DNA of 64,000 bases, taken from positions 2,187,388-2,251,387 of the forward strand of contig JAJLRJ010000002.1 in assembly GCA_024195265.1 (NCBI GenBank). The letters are read 5' to 3'. The position numbers and the translations under genes were made by a program. Shown here piece by piece: positions 45,403 through 54,137 of the stretch. Each line of letters begins with the position of its first letter. Within the stretch, counting starts at the first letter, position 1. Below the pieces are notes generated by a model that was not told the origin of the DNA, ran no database searches, and saw only the letters and a program-made list of their open reading frames with translations. This DNA comes from Dendrophyllia cribrosa (taxonomy: Eukaryota; Cnidaria; Anthozoa; Scleractinia; Dendrophylliidae).

Positions 45403-46149
45403 ATGGAACGAGAGATAGTATTATCCTCCTATAGTGTGAAGTCCCAATTAAATAATAAACCTGAAGATTTCACAACAAAATTTACTAGACAAATGATATT
45501 GGATAGTAATTCTCAATATGTTATCGGTCTTAACAGAATTATCAATATGAGTTTCACATGGTTCAATGTTAACGCAGGATACAACAATCAATTAATAAAA
45601 TATAGCTCTAATAATGGTACAACTTATCACAACATACAATTTCCATCAGGAGTATGGAATTATACTGATTTCGATGAATATATAAAAGATATAACAAAGA
45701 ACGGTGATACGTATCCTATCAATCTTGAATTCGATAATACAACATTTAGGGTTACGATTACATTGGCTCAGAATTATCAGCTTGATTTGACGCATTCCAA
45801 TTTTAATGATCTAATCGGGTTTCATAAGACAGTATTGACAAGTGGAACAAATATTGGTCCTAGAGTACCAAATCTAAGTCAAGACACCGATATTTTGAAT
45901 ATCCATTGTGACCTAATTAATGATTCACTTGTCGACGGTCAAGATACAGACATCATTTATAGCTTCTCTACCAGTGTACTCCAACCTAGTTATAGCTTCA
46001 CTTTAGAACCTAAACGGGTTACATATAACCCAGTTAATAAAAATACTATCAGTAGTATCCGAATATACATCACAGATGGAAAAAGAAGATTAGTTAACTT
46101 GAATGGCGCAGATACAGCTTTCTCACTGATTCTGAAAAGTATAGAATAA
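45403..46149 (+). CDS. Minor capsid (penton) protein
   Basis: 248 residues, beta-rich, starting MEREIVLSSYSVKSQ and ending NGADTAFSLILKSIE. Size, position just before the core-like and major capsid genes, and the conserved C-terminal segment match Polinton penton proteins, which form a single jelly roll at the vertices. It begins 11 bp after the previous stop with TTATTATATATGG at the start. No disruption seen. Confidence 0.8.
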   Translation: MEREIVLSSYSVKSQLNNKPEDFTTKFTRQMILDSNSQYVIGLNRIINMSFTWFNVNAGYNNQLIKYSSNNGTTYHNIQFPSGVWNYTDFDEYIKDITKNGDTYPINLEFDNTTFRVTITLAQNYQLDLTHSNFNDLIGFHKTVLTSGTNIGPRVPNLSQDTDILNIHCDLINDSLVDGQDTDIIYSFSTSVLQPSYSFTLEPKRVTYNPVNKNTISSIRIYITDGKRRLVNLNGADTAFSLILKSIE

Positions 46150-46166
46150 TATAACATAATAGTATA

Positions 46167-46586
46167 ATGAAACCGTATGAATTCAAAAGATTTTACCATC
46201 CAAAACTTGGTAAATTTGTATACAGACACAAAGGATTGGGAATTATCGTTGATAATATTTTCAAACCGTTGAAGAGTGTTGCATCATCTGTTTTCAAGAA
46301 ATTTGCTAAGCCAATAGCAAAGAAGGCGTTAGAATCGGGGATATCCCATGCAGGTGAGCGACTGGGTAAGGCGGTATCTCAAAAATCTGGTGATTTGATA
46401 ATGAAAAGATTGACAAATTTGAGAAAAGGAGCTACAAGACAAACAGCAATTGTTCCATCCTCACCCATTAAACAGCTGCAGCAACATTATCAGCCAAAAC
46501 TAGATCAAGAAAGTACTGATATGATACTGAATAGACTCATTTCTGGAGATGGTTTGAGGAGAAGACGTAGAGTTAGATTTGTATAG
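46167..46586 (+). CDS. Small basic core/minor capsid protein
   Basis: 139 residues, strongly basic. It has an amphipathic stretch (about residues 28-58, FKPLKSVASSVFKKFAKPIA) and a C-terminus of I-S-G-D-G (46539-46553) followed by LRRRRRVRFV. The ISGDG site fits the adenain pattern, so cleavage could release an arginine-rich peptide like adenovirus mu/pX. The ATG follows TATAACATAATAGTATA, shared with the major capsid gene. Confidence 0.6.
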   Translation: MKPYEFKRFYHPKLGKFVYRHKGLGIIVDNIFKPLKSVASSVFKKFAKPIAKKALESGISHAGERLGKAVSQKSGDLIMKRLTNLRKGATRQTAIVPSSPIKQLQQHYQPKLDQESTDMILNRLISGDGLRRRRRVRFV

Positions 46587-46636
46587 AATCAATGAATATA
46601 TTTTTTAATTGTTAAAATTATATAACATAATAATAT

Positions 46637-47922
46637 ATGTCTTTTAGAACGGATAATTTTCTACAAAGAAATGAGTTGGTGCGATTCCAACTCGATGATG
46701 TAATCAGGTCTCCAGCTAACGGTCAACACCAAACGAAAAATGGTTATAAATTTACAATTAATGATCGATCGAGTTTCTACGATTGGTACAATGCCTATAT
46801 TGAAGTCCAATTCCAACTACAGAAATTAGCAGACGGAGCAGGATATGCTGCTGCTGATCGAATAACGGTAATTAATGGAGGGCATTCCTTAATTGACCAC
46901 ATAATGATTAAATCTGCAGGAAAAATAGTTTATGACACTGACAATCTCCATAAAGTCACTTTTGTTAAAAACCTGCTAGAGTATTCTGATGATTACAGTA
47001 GATCAGTTGCTAAAAACAGTTTCTGGTATTTGGACACGAATCTACAACAGCTGCGAATAACACAGGATTTGAAGCTCGCAGGTTGCAAACTCAAGCTCTG
47101 CGCGATAATGGTACAGGTGGTCCTAAAAACATTAATGTGATCATACCATTGAACAGGTTCTCATTTTTTGAAGAACTTGAAGATAAGATGCTTGTACCAA
47201 TGCAAATACAATTTAACATTGAGCTACAAAACGATGGTGAACTCATTCACATGGCTAATGGAACTGATGCTGGAAGAATTGTTGTTAACAGGTTTTTGCT
47301 CTGGGTGCCAAAACTAACTCCAAAGGATTCATTGTATGACAATTTCGTTAGTTCATTTCTTAAAGAAACTCAGTGGAAATATTTAAGGGAAATGTACGAA
47401 GCATCAGCTCCTACACAATCATCAGGATTTTTCCAGATTTCAAGCAGTATTGACAATGTCAAACACATTTTTGTTTACTTGAAAAGAACAAACCCGCCTA
47501 ATGATGCAGTTGAAGAAGACAGTCCTTATCTAATGGACACTTTTAAACTTAATGCTGCTAATAATAACTCTTCCCTTTTAAACTGTAGACTAGAATATGG
47601 AAATGGAGTCTTTTATCCAGAAACAGAGTATGATACAGAATCAAAAGTGAGAATCTTTAACGATTTGATGTCATATACTATGCGGAAAAATGACTATAAC
47701 AGCGGAACTCAGCTGAACTTAGCAAACTATAGTTCTCTGTATGGGTTGATTTACTTTAATCTTACGTATCAAACTGAAAAAATAACAAGAGATCCGAAAC
47801 AGCTAATCTTCAGGTATAGACTAAGCCAGAATGCAGCTGCAAACTTCAATGTTCATGCTGTAGTCCTATATGAAGAATCTGTTGTCATTGACAAGGTGGG
47901 TAATGAATTGGTTATAGTGTAA
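46637..47922 (+). pseudogene. Major capsid protein, double jelly roll, broken by a frameshift
   Basis: The first frame (46637-47140) and second frame (open well before 47083, to 47922) together cover the expected Polinton capsid protein. The first begins MSFRTDNFLQRNELVRFQ and includes the jelly-roll region around 'GHSLIDHIMIKSAGK'. The second has NVIIPLNRFSFFEELEDKML. The change of frame falls at about 47035-47050 and is equivalent to loss of one nucleotide. It is either decay or a sequencing error. Its start context is TATAACATAATAATATATG. No restored product is given. Confidence 0.85.
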
Positions 47923-48024
47923 AATTGTATAATAAGTAATGTATTACTAATAAAAATAAATATCCTTATTTCATATATGTTTTATAACTGGAAAAAATTA
48001 TATAACATATATTATATACAGCAA

Positions 48025-49302
48025 ATGACTCAGCTTTTTGAAATCAAAGTAAATTTGTCTGACAATCAAAAGAAGAATCTTAGCAATGCTTTCAAAAAAA
48101 GGGAAACTATTGTTCTCAGACTATCAAATGAATCTCTGAACGGAAATGATATTCTATATGTACCAGCAATGGTAAAGAAGAGATTGGAGAAGAATCGTAT
48201 GATGAATAAGGGTATGGATATCAAACTTGTTAAAAGTAATATCAGAAAACAGGTTGGAGGTAGTCTACTAACTTCTATCTTAAGTATTGGAAAGACACTA
48301 GCACCAACTATAGGTAAAACCCTTGGGCTATCAGCTCTTGCTGGATTGGCTTCAGAAGGTGCTTCTCAGATTGTGAAATCAATATCTGGCAAAGGCGTAC
48401 AGTCGGGTGGTTTTCTCGTACCACAAGACAAAATTAATAAGCTGATAGAATATAAGCATCTTTTATCGACGAAACAAAAACAGGATATATTGAATGCCCT
48501 TCAATCAGGTTCAGGTGTTCATGTAAAACCAACAAAAACACAATCAGGTGGATTTTTAGGCACTCTGTTGGCAAGCATTGGTGTTCCACTCCTTCTAAAT
48601 GCTTTGACTGGTAAAACTGGTAGTGGGGCTCCACGAATGGGAATTAGTAAGAAAAAAGGGGGTAAGGGAGCTCCGAGAATTGGTGCATACAGACAACCAC
48701 CTCCATTTATAGGTACATGGGATAATCCAATTGGTATGGGGATTAAAAAAAAAAACTACCAAAAAAAACAAGTCGGGAGAAGGCATACTATTAGGGAAAA
48801 ACAGCCCATTCAATGGCATACCACTACTAGGGGCAATACTGTAAAACCAAAATTCCATAAAGATATCCCGTTAAGTAATCATGATCTAATAAAATGGTGT
48901 AGATATTTGAACATCCCAATCAAAGATGTTCTATCGAGGGATGAGAAAGTTCCACATAAGCATAAACAGGCGTTATTCATATACAATCTTGAACCCTCAT
49001 ATATGAGTGGAAGCCATTGGGTGGCCACATATGTCAAAGACAACGTGATAAATTATTTTGATAGTTTCGGTATGCCTCCATTTCAAGAGATCGTAAATCA
49101 TACAAAAAGAAAGAATTTGATTCTGTTACATCAAAACAACCAAATCCAGAACATAAAAACGACTACATGTGGTTACTTCTGTTTATACTTTCTGAATGAA
49201 ATGAATAAAGGGAATTCATATTATAATTTATTGCAAGTATTTGACATATATGATACAATGAAGAATGAGAGATTCCTCGAACATTATTTTAGAAATATCT
49301 AA
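48025..49302 (+). CDS. Minor capsid-like region fused to adenain-type cysteine protease
   Basis: 425 residues from the ATG at 48025, chosen because it follows TATAACATATATTATATAC. Residues 1-~245 are Gly/Ala/Lys-rich with a hydrophobic, possibly membrane-active helix region (about 75-115) and several GG-containing linkers; I-S-G-K-G at 48382-48396 fits the adenain site. Residues ~285-425 are a C5/Ulp1-like protease: His331 in GSHWVA, Asp346 in YFDSFG, Cys382 in TTCGYFC. In related elements the two parts are often separate genes; here they are joined in one frame across two poly-A tracts (48746-48770). The fusion may be real or caused by an indel. Confidence 0.8.
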   Translation: MTQLFEIKVNLSDNQKKNLSNAFKKRETIVLRLSNESLNGNDILYVPAMVKKRLEKNRMMNKGMDIKLVKSNIRKQVGGSLLTSILSIGKTLAPTIGKTLGLSALAGLASEGASQIVKSISGKGVQSGGFLVPQDKINKLIEYKHLLSTKQKQDILNALQSGSGVHVKPTKTQSGGFLGTLLASIGVPLLLNALTGKTGSGAPRMGISKKKGGKGAPRIGAYRQPPPFIGTWDNPIGMGIKKKNYQKKQVGRRHTIREKQPIQWHTTTRGNTVKPKFHKDIPLSNHDLIKWCRYLNIPIKDVLSRDEKVPHKHKQALFIYNLEPSYMSGSHWVATYVKDNVINYFDSFGMPPFQEIVNHTKRKNLILLHQNNQIQNIKTTTCGYFCLYFLNEMNKGNSYYNLLQVFDIYDTMKNERFLEHYFRNI

Positions 49303-49315
49303 CTTATATATATAA

Positions 49316-50102
49316 TGGTAAAATCATATTGTGTTAGACAGAAGAAAGTCACTGAATGTGTTCCAGGAAGCGAACGATATGTGAAAACTAAAAATGGTCG
49401 AACTATGTTGAAATGCACTTGCGCTGAATGTGGTATAACAAAAACCAAATTTATAAAACAAAAACAGGGAAACTAATTGAGCCCTCACAAGATGGGGGCT
49501 TTTTAAATATAGAAGGTAGTCACAGTCTTGGTGAAATAGCAGCTAAAAGCGCTTTAAAAGGTTTGTATAATTTAGGTAGAATCGGAGCATCAAAGGCAAT
49601 TAAATCTGGTTATGCTCAACAAAAAATAAAAGGAATGGCTGATAAATATTTGGATCAAGCCTTAGATAGTTTAACTTCAGATATTAGTAAGAAACTAGAT
49701 CCATTGCATAAAGGTAGTGGGATTGATATTCATAAGGCCATTGGGAAGCTTCCGAAACCAAAAGGCGGTTGGACATTACCCGGCCATAAATATACTGGCC
49801 CATATAATGATTTAAAGAGTCAAGTGAAATATGACCCAACAACTGGCCAAATATTAGAAATATATGACCAACCTACAGGAAGAACTGATGAAATAGCAAT
49901 GCAACATGATGTCGATTATTCAGTCTGCAAGGATGATAGGAAATGTAAAAATAAGGCAGACCGAAAAATGGTTCAAGCTTTAGACAACGTACCGTATAAT
50001 GAAAGACAATGGGGGCATTGGTTGGCTAGAAACACGATTGATGTAAAACAAAAACTTGGATTAGGTGTTAAAAGGAAGTCAAAAAACGTAAAAAGGAGTT
50101 GA
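49316..50102 (+). pseudogene. Phospholipase A2 (parvovirus VP1-type) virion protein, frameshifted
   Basis: The start at 49316 (TATATATATAATGG) opens a frame with a Cys-rich N-terminus (CxxxxxxxxxC, CTCAECG) that ends at a stop near 49474. The rest continues in another frame to 50102. The second part has Gly-rich LPGHKYTGPYN (calcium-loop type) and QHDVDYS with the catalytic His-Asp pair (about 49905-49910), as in the PLA2 domain of parvovirus VP1, which helps virions leave endosomes. The break lies between about 49428 and 49474. Either decay or an indel error. Confidence 0.8.
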
Positions 50103-51043
50103 GTAATGATTGGGCTGAACTCCTTGCAAATGAACTACATAAACCAATCAAACGGAAATTTCAAAAGAGACGTGTTATTGTTAATGGAATAGATGATATT
50201 TGGAGCGCTGACCTTGTAGAAATGCAGAAGTTTTCAAAATGGAATAAAGGATATAGATATTTGTTAAACATCATTGATGTGTTTTCGAAATTTGCTTGGA
50301 GCATCCCTATTAAAAATAAAACAGGTAATACAATTACTGAATCATTTGATGATGTTATTAAAAAATCCAAACGGAAACCTAAATTTATTTGGGTAGACCA
50401 AGGGTCTGAATTCTATAATAAAACTTTCAAAGACTGGCTAAAGAAAAATAATATTGAGATGTATTCTACTTTCAATGAAGGTAAAGCTGTTATTATTGAG
50501 AGATTTAACAGAACATTAAAATCTAAAATGTGGAAACAATTTACAGCTCAAAATACAACACAATATTTAGACATGTTACCAAAACTATTAAATGAATACA
50601 ACAGTACAAAGCATTCAAGTATTAAAATGAAACCTATTGAAGCATCTATGAAAAAGAATGAAGGAACTGTTTATTTCAATCTATATGATACGGAACTATT
50701 ATCATATAAACCAAAATTTAAAGTTGGTGATAAGGTTAGAATTTCAAAGTATAAACGGAATGTGTTCGACAAGGGTTATACACCAAACTGGACTGAAGAA
50801 GTGTTTACAGTCAATAAGATACAATACACTAATCCTATAACTTACAAATTAAAAGATCTCAATGATGAATCAATAGAAGGATCTTTCTATCAACAGGAGT
50901 TATTGAAAGCTAAACAAGATGTTTTTCGTATAGATAAGGTTATCAAAAGAGACTATAAGAAAAAACAAGCTTTGGTGAAGTGGAAAGGATATAGTGATGA
51001 TTTTAACAGCTGGATACCGCTAAAAGATGTAAAAAATATATAA
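50099..51043 (+). CDS. RVE-type integrase with chromodomain
   Basis: About 314 residues if the TTG at 50099 is used. Catalytic triad: Asp38 (WSADLV), Asp100 (WVDQGSEF), Glu134 (IIERFNR). A C-terminal chromodomain (about 275-314, LVKWKGYSDDFNSWIP) may direct insertion to modified chromatin. No ATG exists at the expected start: the stop of the upstream gene reads G-TTGA-G, as if an ATGA stop-start overlap had lost its A. Downstream in-frame Mets would cut into the catalytic core. The frame is otherwise intact. The AGATTG duplication shows the enzyme type that inserted this element. Confidence 0.9.
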   Translation: MSNDWAELLANELHKPIKRKFQKRRVIVNGIDDIWSADLVEMQKFSKWNKGYRYLLNIIDVFSKFAWSIPIKNKTGNTITESFDDVIKKSKRKPKFIWVDQGSEFYNKTFKDWLKKNNIEMYSTFNEGKAVIIERFNRTLKSKMWKQFTAQNTTQYLDMLPKLLNEYNSTKHSSIKMKPIEASMKKNEGTVYFNLYDTELLSYKPKFKVGDKVRISKYKRNVFDKGYTPNWTEEVFTVNKIQYTNPITYKLKDLNDESIEGSFYQQELLKAKQDVFRIDKVIKRDYKKKQALVKWKGYSDDFNSWIPLKDVKNI

Positions 51044-51444
51044 TGTTTATATATATCACGAGCGGCATTGAGAAATATATCAAAAAAATAAATTTTCAAA
51101 TTCAGGAATGTGAAGATGAAATAGACAATCTTCATGATAAAATATATGATAATGAGCGTAGATTGGATCTGTTACAATATAAAAAGAAATTATTGAAACT
51201 TTATCATAAAAAAATACATGAAATTGATGAAGATATAACATTGAAAGAGTTATTGAATATTATCTGCAATGAGATAGAAAACAATAGATACGATGATGAA
51301 TGTAATGTGTTGAAACAAACCAAAGTTGATAATATTAAATATCTCAAACAAGAAAATAGTATATCTAGCACAACAAAAACAAGCAGCAACGCGGATTTGG
51401 AAAGATGTAGAAATATTCATCTGATCCAGGGCACATGGGTTTAA
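51043..51444 (+). CDS. Coiled-coil protein of unknown function
   Basis: 133 residues. The start overlaps the integrase stop by one base (TAATG). Residues ~15-80 are a strong coiled coil (heptad-like E/I/L/K pattern). The C-terminus is Ser/Thr-rich. No family recognised. Possibly co-translated or co-transcribed with the integrase. Confidence 0.6.
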   Translation: MFIYITSGIEKYIKKINFQIQECEDEIDNLHDKIYDNERRLDLLQYKKKLLKLYHKKIHEIDEDITLKELLNIICNEIENNRYDDECNVLKQTKVDNIKYLKQENSISSTTKTSSNADLERCRNIHLIQGTWV

Positions 51445-51702
51445 AAAATACAATCAGTAACATTAGAACACTAATCAGGGATTTAAAGGGATATACAAAA
51501 TTGTTTTAAAGAGATGTTACTATTTACAAGTATCCCAGAAATTTCTGAGATATTTATATCTTTGCATTCGCTATTCATTGGTAGCCAAAAATATTAATGT
51601 TTCTGACTATTACGCAATAATGCAAAATATATAATTCTTGACCAATATTATCCGCACTATTATGAAACTATTTAAAATAATATCTATAGTATAGTATTAT
51701 AT
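51445..51702. promoter_or_regulatory. Intergenic region with early-type promoter motif
   Basis: Contains AAACTATTTAAAA-n3-TATCTATAG at 51665-51689, ending 13 nt before the ATG at 51703. The same motif at the same distance precedes the 52080 gene. Confidence 0.6.
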
Positions 51703-51963
51703 ATGGAAAATCAAAATGTTAAGAGAGGTCGCGGTAGACCAAAAGTTTTCACAACAGAAGAACTAAAAAAACATAAAACCTTATGTATGTTAAATAAAGA
51801 GTGGTATTGTAATGTTTGTAAAAATGATAAAAATTATACACTTGCAGGGAAATGGTGTCACTTGAAAACAAAAAAGCATATGAAGAATGTAAATGTCAAC
51901 AATATAATGCAACGAATCATCAACATAACACAAAAAAATAATCCAAATTACACACAAAATTAA
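51703..51963 (+). CDS. AT-hook and zinc-finger DNA-binding protein
   Basis: 86 residues. Residues ~8-14 form an AT-hook (RGRGRP). A C2H2-like finger follows: C-x2-C (CNVC), then H-x5-H (HLKTKKH). Likely binds A/T-rich DNA such as the element's own promoters; role inferred. The start context is TATTATATATGG. Confidence 0.65.
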   Translation: MENQNVKRGRGRPKVFTTEELKKHKTLCMLNKEWYCNVCKNDKNYTLAGKWCHLKTKKHMKNVNVNNIMQRIINITQKNNPNYTQN

Positions 51964-52041
51964 TTCTTTTCATAGTTATAGTTCGAAGGATCCATGATTG
52001 GATTATTTGAATTCTCGACTATATTTAAACGCACATTTGTA

Positions 52042-52066
52042 AAACTATTTAAAAGATTATCTATAG
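52042..52066 (+). promoter_or_regulatory. Early-type promoter motif before the polymerase gene
   Basis: AAACTATTTAAAA-n3-TATCTATAG, 23 of 25 positions identical to 51665-51689 and again 13 nt from the ATG. Confidence 0.6.
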
Positions 52067-52079
52067 AATTATTATATAT

Positions 52080-53012
52080 ATGAAATCAGAAAAATCTAAC
52101 CTTATAGATATGAATAAGAGTGATCTTAAGAAACTTAGTAAATCAGAACTCATCAAATTGCTTTTAAAGCAACAGAATAAAAAGCCTAAAATCATCATTG
52201 TGGATGACGAAAAACAACGTAGGAGACCAGTTCCTACACCGAGAAAATCTGTTAGGGATATGGTCAAAAACTATGAAGATAATATCATTTTACCACCAGT
52301 GCCAGCACCTAGAACTATTAAACCAGTGCCAGCACCTAGAACTATTAAACCAGTGCCAGCATCTAGAACTTACAAACCAGTGCCAGCACCTAGAACTAAG
52401 ATAGAGCAGACAGACAAAGCTCTTAAAGGCTATACAAAGTCTTATGAAATTGACATAAAAAACAACAAAGACCCACTAATGCAACTACAAAACACAAGAA
52501 AGGCTGTTGCATACCATATGATCAGTGTATTAACATCAATGAAAGGATTAAAATTCGTTGAAACGCTTAAGGTAACATTTACAAAAATATCAAATGGAGA
52601 AACAGTGTATAAAACTGCCTATTTCAACAGTCTAGTTCAAACAATCATAAACAATCTAGAGATCACTGAATCACTACAAGTGTCCAAACAACAGATATTA
52701 AATAAAATTGCACAGTGGATATCTGAAGGCTCCGGATGGACTATTAAATCTGTTGACAATCATTATCTTAATATTGTAAAATATCAACCAATGAGAGGAT
52801 CTTCATATATTAAACTGCCCCAAGAACTCAGAAACAGTGCTAAAGGTTTGATAAACATGAAAAACAATGACAATGAATGCTTTAGATGGTGTCACATCAG
52901 ACATTTGAATCCTCAAGAAAAATACCCACAGAGAATTAAAAAATGTGATAAAGAATTTATTGAAAAGTTGAATTACTCAGGAATTGAATTTACAGTATCA
53001 AAAACAGTATAA
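52080..53012 (+). CDS. Polymerase gene, N-terminal segment with SAP-like motif and PVPAPRT repeats
   Basis: 310 residues. Begins with a SAP-like stretch (LKKLSKSELIKLLLKQQ), then a proline-rich region with four 27-bp repeats (52296-52403) giving K-P-V-P-A-P-R-T units, which are PxxPxR-type SH3 ligands. A folded domain to residue ~300 follows. The frame ends by a shift inside an A-rich tract near 53005, after which the polymerase continues in another frame. Confidence 0.75.
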   Translation: MKSEKSNLIDMNKSDLKKLSKSELIKLLLKQQNKKPKIIIVDDEKQRRRPVPTPRKSVRDMVKNYEDNIILPPVPAPRTIKPVPAPRTIKPVPASRTYKPVPAPRTKIEQTDKALKGYTKSYEIDIKNNKDPLMQLQNTRKAVAYHMISVLTSMKGLKFVETLKVTFTKISNGETVYKTAYFNSLVQTIINNLEITESLQVSKQQILNKIAQWISEGSGWTIKSVDNHYLNIVKYQPMRGSSYIKLPQELRNSAKGLINMKNNDNECFRWCHIRHLNPQEKYPQRIKKCDKEFIEKLNYSGIEFTVSKTV

Positions 53013-54137
53013 TAAAATTGAGAAACAGAATAATATCAATATCAATGTATTTGGATATGAAGAAAAACAACCATTTCCTATTTACATATCCCAAGAAAAA
53101 TTTGAAGATCAAATGCATTTATTATTGATAACAGAAGGTGAAAACAGACATTATGTATTAATAAAAGACTTCAATAAATTTATGTACAATCAAACAAAAC
53201 ATGAACATAGAAAGCATTTTTGTATGTATTGTTTACAATGTTTCAGTAGTGAAAGAGTATTATTAAATCATAAAGAAAATTGCATCATCATAAATGGAAA
53301 ACAAGCCATAAAAATGCCGTCAAAGGATAACAATATACTAAAATTCAATAACTTCCATAAGCAGTTGCCTGTACCATTTGTCATCTATGCAGATTTTGAA
53401 GCTATTACAGAAAAAATAGAAGGATGCAGGCCAAACAATGACAAATCCTATACTGAATCGTATCAAAAACATACTGATTGTGGTTATGGTTATAAGGTTG
53501 TATGCTGTTATGATGATAAATATAGTAAACCAATACAGATCTATAGAGGTGAAAAAGCTGTTAACAAATTTATGGAAGCTATGTTAGAAGAAGTTAAATA
53601 TTGTCGTAATATGAATAAAAGATATTTTAACAAACCATTAAAAATGACAAAAAAGGATGAAGAAGAATTCCAAAAAGCTGATAAATGCCATATATGTGAT
53701 AAAAAGTATACAGAGAAAGATATTCGAGTTTGAGATCATTGTCATATAACTGGCAAGTATAGAGGATCAGCGCATCAAGATTGTAATATTAACTTCCGAT
53801 TAACTGATAAGATACCGGTTATATTTCACAATCTCCGTGGGTATGACAGTCATTTTATAATACAAGAGATTGGTGAAATAGTCAAGAAGCATACATATAC
53901 AAATAAGAAAGGTGAAAAGTGTCAAATGAACATCAATGCAATTCCTAACAACATGGAAAAATATATGGCGTTCATGCTTGGTAATCATCTAACATTCATT
54001 GACAGTTTCCAATTCATGAGTTCCAGTTTAGAAAAACTAGTAAGTAATCTACCAAAAGAAGCATTAAAATATACATCTCAAAAATTCAAAGATAAAAAGT
54101 TTGATTTGATGACTAGAAAAGGAGTGTATATGACTTC

